In this document: one piece after another, positions 61,106 through 64,000 of the stretch
Numbering within the stretch: position 1 is the stretch's first letter
Layout of the letters: the number at the start of each line of letters is the position of its first letter
Assembly (NCBI RefSeq): GCF_001718835.1
Contig: NZ_CP013443.1
Coordinates: 248,001 to 312,000 of the forward strand
Source: Burkholderia cepacia
Lineage (GTDB): Bacteria > Pseudomonadota > Gammaproteobacteria > Burkholderiales > Burkholderiaceae
Length of the DNA: 64,000 nt
Direction of reading: 5' to 3'
Program-made: the position numbers and the translations under genes
Notes under the pieces: model-generated
What the model saw: the letters and a program-made list of their open reading frames with translations, nothing else
The model's database searches: none
What the model was told of the DNA's origin: nothing

Positions 61106-62527
61106 TTACTTGCTGATCTGCGCGCCCACGCCGAAGTACGGTGTCGACGACGTCGTCGAATTCGCCGACGTCGACGTGACGCCGCCGTTCACCGTGCCCT
61201 GGATCAGCGCCGCGTACAGCCCGCCCGTCGCGATCAGTAGTCCGGAACTTGCCGCGTAGCCCGAATTGGCCGGCGGGATCGTCTGCAGGTTCAGCAGGCC
61301 CGGCGTCGCCTGGCCGTAGTCGAGCGTGAAGCCGTCTTCCTCGGCCTGCGTGCTCGGGTTGATGAACGACGCGTTGCTGCCGCGGATCAGGGCCGCCGTG
61401 TACTTGAAGTTCGAGTCCGCGCCGGCGTAGCCGCCGTCGATCGCACCCGACGAGAGGGCCGTCGCCGCGCCGAGCACCGCGATGCCCGATTCGTCGTCGA
61501 CCTGCGCGTCGGTGTGCAGCGGCGCCGTGCCGAGGTTCACGTAGCCCGTCCGCACGATCACCGGCACCGTCGCACCGTTGAGCTGGCCGATCACCATGTG
61601 CGCGGTGGCCGACTTGCCGGTCGCGCCGACGAGCGGCAACTGCGTTTGCGGCAGCGTCTGCGGCGCCTTCGTGCTGTCGAAATAGCCGCCGTTCGCGGTG
61701 TTCACGGTCCACGGGTTGCCGGTCGTCTGGCAGCCGCCCGCGCTCGTCGACGTGCACGCGCCGTTCGCGTCGAACGTCTCGCTCGAGTTCGTGCCCTTCG
61801 TCGCGTAGTTGCCCGACGGCACGAGGTGGTAGATCAGTGCGTTGTACGTGCCCGGCAGCTTCGAGATATCCGTCGTCGTGTTCGCGAAGCCGAGGAACGG
61901 GTAGAAATCGAAGTGACGGTTCGGGACCTGGCCGACGTTCTGCAGCACGCCCGGGATGATCGTCAGCCCGTCGTACTGCACCGTCGCCCCCGGAATGCCG
62001 CCGCCCGCGACGCCCATGCCGACCAGCAGCATCGGCGGGTTCGCCTGGTTGAAGTCGGCGGCCGTCGAGTACGTGGCGCCGCTCGGCGCCTTGCCCGTGC
62101 CCGGCGTCAGGATGAACGCGCAGCGCGTCTGCTCGGCGGTCGGCAGCGTGCCGGCCGGCGGGTGCATGACCGCACCGGTGATCGTCGTGCCGGCGCGGCT
62201 CGGCGTGACCGTGCCGGTCGCGAGCGGAATCGGCGATTCGAGCCACTTGAGCGTGTAGGTCATCGCCACGGCGTCGATGTTGACGCTGACGATCTCGCCG
62301 CTACCGGCGCCGCCGAGGTACGTGCTCTTCACGATGTCCGCGTTGGCCGGGCACAGCGCGCCGTTGATGGGCTGCGAAGGCGGCGGCCCTTGCGTGCCGC
62401 AGCTCGATCCGGAACATTGGGGCGCATTGATCGGCGCGGGTGCGCCGCCGTCCCCCCCACCACATGCAACCAGGAAAGGGGCAATGGCAAAGGCCGTTGC
62501 CACCCCCTTCGATAAGGTGTGCGACAT
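61106..62527 (-). CDS. DUF2957-family lipoprotein (copy 1)
   Basis: A 473-residue lipoprotein, lipobox LVAC after a signal peptide, paralogous to the gene 119 bp downstream: GGAGSGEIVSV, GTVTPSRAGT, LVGMGVAGGGIPG, DDESGIAVLGAATALSSG and STPYFGVGAQ are shared, with extra insertions. The acidic DDES element sits in the same place in both. No catalytic motif is recognised. A tandem duplication followed by divergence is apparent. Confidence 0.85.
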   Translation of the reverse strand: MSHTLSKGVATAFAIAPFLVACGGGDGGAPAPINAPQCSGSSCGTQGPPPSQPINGALCPANADIVKSTYLGGAGSGEIVSVNIDAVAMTYTLKWLESPIPLATGTVTPSRAGTTITGAVMHPPAGTLPTAEQTRCAFILTPGTGKAPSGATYSTAADFNQANPPMLLVGMGVAGGGIPGATVQYDGLTIIPGVLQNVGQVPNRHFDFYPFLGFANTTTDISKLPGTYNALIYHLVPSGNYATKGTNSSETFDANGACTSTSAGGCQTTGNPWTVNTANGGYFDSTKAPQTLPQTQLPLVGATGKSATAHMVIGQLNGATVPVIVRTGYVNLGTAPLHTDAQVDDESGIAVLGAATALSSGAIDGGYAGADSNFKYTAALIRGSNASFINPSTQAEEDGFTLDYGQATPGLLNLQTIPPANSGYAASSGLLIATGGLYAALIQGTVNGGVTSTSANSTTSSTPYFGVGAQISK

Positions 62528-62560
62528 GCCGCTGTCTCCAATCGTTTAATTGTGCGAGCT

Positions 62561-62589
62561 AATGTCGCCGCCTGGATTTTTGCTGTCAA
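62561..62589 (-). promoter_or_regulatory. Candidate promoter of the DUF2957-ompW unit
   Basis: On the minus strand, a perfect TTGACA (62589-62584), 17 bp, then GACATT (62566-62561). The -10 box is weak. Transcription would start about 25 bp before the first lipoprotein start. Confidence 0.4.
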
Positions 62590-62915
62590 TTGATGAACCC
62601 GTCTAAAAAAGGCGATTGAAACGGGCATCGTGTTTTGAATCCTTGCCCGGCACGGCATTCAGTAAGAATTAAAACGTGCGACAGGATGCCGGAAGCTGCC
62701 GGAGTGGGGGATGTGCGACGCCGGACAGGCCGGCGAAGAGCCTTCGCGGGTATAACGGCCGCGTTTAAAGCAGTCGGTATCCGGTTTATCCCTATTCGGG
62801 ATTGACTGGATAACGAGGGGTGGGGTTAATTCACTGGTAATCGCGCAATCGAAAGCTTGTAAATATTTGTAAATGCGCGATCGGTAATTTTTTATATATT
62901 GCCTGATACCGGTAA

Positions 62916-62942
62916 ATAAAAAGCCGGCCAGTGGCCGGCTTT
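62916..62942 (-). terminator. Rho-independent terminator of argC
   Basis: AGCCGGCC-agt-GGCCGGCT; on the minus strand the stem is followed by TTTTATTTA. It lies 21 bp past the argC stop. Confidence 0.9.
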
Positions 62943-62962
62943 GCATTGCATGCGATGTTGAA

Positions 62963-63916
62963 TCAGCGTTTGAGACCGGCGTCCTCGGCCGCGCCGATGT
63001 TCAGGTTCATGCACTGGATCGCGGCGCCCGATGCGCCCTTGCCGAGGTTGTCGAGGCGCGCAACCGTGACGAAGCGCTCTTCGTTGCCGAACACGAACAG
63101 GTCGACACGGTTCGTGTCGTTGTTCGCCTGCACGTCGAAGAAGCCGCCGTCGAGGTTCGCGGCCGCGTCGAACGGCGCGACGCGCACGAAGGCTTCGTCC
63201 GCGTAGTACTCGGCGAACACGCGCTGCACGTCCTGCGGCGTCGCGCGCTTCGCGAGCTGTTCGGGCGTGAAGTAGGTCGTCACCGCGAGGCCCTTCAGGA
63301 ACGGGCCGACGATCGGCGTGAAGATCGGCGGGTTCGCGAGGCCCGTGTGCGCGGCCATTTCCGGCAGGTGCTTGTGCGTGAGGCCGAGCGCGTACGGGCG
63401 CGGGCTGCTCGCGAGCTTGCCGCCCGGCGCCGCGCTTTCGTAGTCGGCGATCATCGACTTGCCGCCGCCGCTGTAGCCGGTGATCGAGTAGCTGTGCGCG
63501 GCGAACGTCGGGGCGACGATGCCCGCATCGACGAGCGGACGCATCGCGAGCACGAAGGCCGATGCATGGCAGCCCGGCACCGCGATGCGCTTCGACGTGC
63601 GAATCTTCTCGCGCTGCGCGCGGGTCAGTTCCGGCAGGCCGTAGGCCCAGTCGGCGCTGGTGCGGAACGCGGTGCTCGCGTCGATCAGCGTCGTGTTCGG
63701 GTTCTCGACGAGCGATGCCGATTCGCGCGAGGCGACGTCCGGCAGGCACAGGAACGTGACGTCCGACGCGTTGATCAGGCGGCGGCGCTCTTCGACGTCC
63801 TTGCGCTTCGCTTCATCGATGCGCAGGATCTCGATGTCGCTGCGTGCCGACAGGTATTCGAAGATCTTGAGGCCGGTCGTGCCTTCCTGGCCGTCGACAA
63901 AAACTTTGGTGCTCAT
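62963..63916 (-). CDS. argC: N-acetyl-gamma-glutamyl-phosphate reductase (type 2)
   Basis: A 317-residue NADPH-dependent enzyme of arginine synthesis. KVFVDGQEGTTGLKIFEYL is the nucleotide-binding start, VPGCHASAFVLAMRPL holds the catalytic Cys, and SYSITGYSGGGKSMI and LTHKHLPEM follow. The short length (about 315) is that of the second ArgC class. ATG at 63916 (MSTKVFVDG) is preferred over an upstream start 12 codons earlier. Confidence 0.95.
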   Translation of the reverse strand: MSTKVFVDGQEGTTGLKIFEYLSARSDIEILRIDEAKRKDVEERRRLINASDVTFLCLPDVASRESASLVENPNTTLIDASTAFRTSADWAYGLPELTRAQREKIRTSKRIAVPGCHASAFVLAMRPLVDAGIVAPTFAAHSYSITGYSGGGKSMIADYESAAPGGKLASSPRPYALGLTHKHLPEMAAHTGLANPPIFTPIVGPFLKGLAVTTYFTPEQLAKRATPQDVQRVFAEYYADEAFVRVAPFDAAANLDGGFFDVQANNDTNRVDLFVFGNEERFVTVARLDNLGKGASGAAIQCMNLNIGAAEDAGLKR

Positions 63917-64000
63917 TTCGCTCTCACTGAAACGGGGCCGCGGCGCTTGCACGCCGGAAAACCGCCATTTTAAGACGTCATCCGGCGGGCCTGCATCGCG

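Larger units (their letters stand above)
62528..62962. other. Non-coding region between argC and the DUF2957 genes
   Basis: About 435 bp, AT-rich near the argC end, where a TTTGTAAAT-like segment is repeated. It contains the argC terminator and the DUF2957 promoter listed separately; no gene is seen. Confidence 0.6.

Overview
The window is a gene-dense, very GC-rich beta-proteobacterial chromosome segment. Several features together point to Burkholderia, most probably a Burkholderia cepacia complex species, chromosome 1. These are the motA-motB-cheY1-cheA-cheW-mcp-cheR-cheD-cheB-cheY-cheZ order, flhB-flhA-flhF-flhG-fliA followed by an SAH riboswitch and ahcY-metF, the Burkholderia-type DUF2844, DUF3443 and DUF2957 secreted proteins, and two short H-NS-like proteins. 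No intact insertion sequence, prophage or CRISPR array is visible.

Layout. 1-4.0 kb holds the tail of a BadF/BadG-type sugar kinase, a Cof-type HAD phosphatase, aquaporin Z (aqpZ), a small H-NS-like protein and a GT4 glycosyltransferase. 4.2-26.2 kb is the motility region. It carries the master regulator flhDC behind a long leader, then the mot-che operon (motA to cheZ) preceded by a near-consensus sigma-28 promoter. A secreted DUF2844/DUF3443 pair follows, then flhB-flhA-flhF-flhG-fliA, in which most neighbours overlap by a few bases. FliA is the sigma factor expected to fire the motA promoter, so both ends of this hierarchy lie in the window. 26.3-29.2 kb is the activated methyl cycle: SAH riboswitch, ahcY, a small membrane protein and metF. 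29.3-39.1 kb is mixed metabolism and transport: amidase, dienelactone hydrolase, nitronate monooxygenase, a branched-chain amino acid binding protein, an MFS carrier, a HugZ-like protein, a second H-NS paralogue, a CDF cation exporter and an Lrp regulator.

39.1-45.0 kb holds an exonuclease/metallo-hydrolase pair, rlpA behind a 630-bp structured non-coding stretch, and rsmI divergent from yraN-diaA-dolP-cytochrome c, an envelope/replication cluster like the one in E. coli. A tRNA-Ala(CGC) gene at 45.02 kb is followed by an integrase remnant and a small unknown gene, the scar of an old island. 45.8-53.3 kb has a glucarate dehydratase-like enzyme, a LysR/GST divergent pair, and an ABC efflux-type set (adaptor, ATPase, two permeases) in which the last permease carries a frameshift. 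53.6-58.7 kb has a small His/Lys-rich secreted protein, a Mut7-C protein, a beta-hydroxyacid dehydrogenase-like protein, a LysE exporter and an MFS/LysR divergent pair. 58.9-63.9 kb has an OmpW porin, two tandem DUF2957 lipoproteins and argC.

Most notable observations: the DUF3443 lipoprotein shows an ordered set of pepsin-like motifs (two D-T-x-S sites, a flap Tyr and a C-terminal strand motif). FlhG has a P-loop whose catalytic lysine is replaced by cysteine. A run of four consecutive perfect hairpins follows a TATAAT promoter upstream of rlpA. An orphan reverse-strand terminator lies in the flhD upstream region. Start codons were set from ribosome-binding sites and family alignment; functional statements rest on recognised motifs, not database searches.
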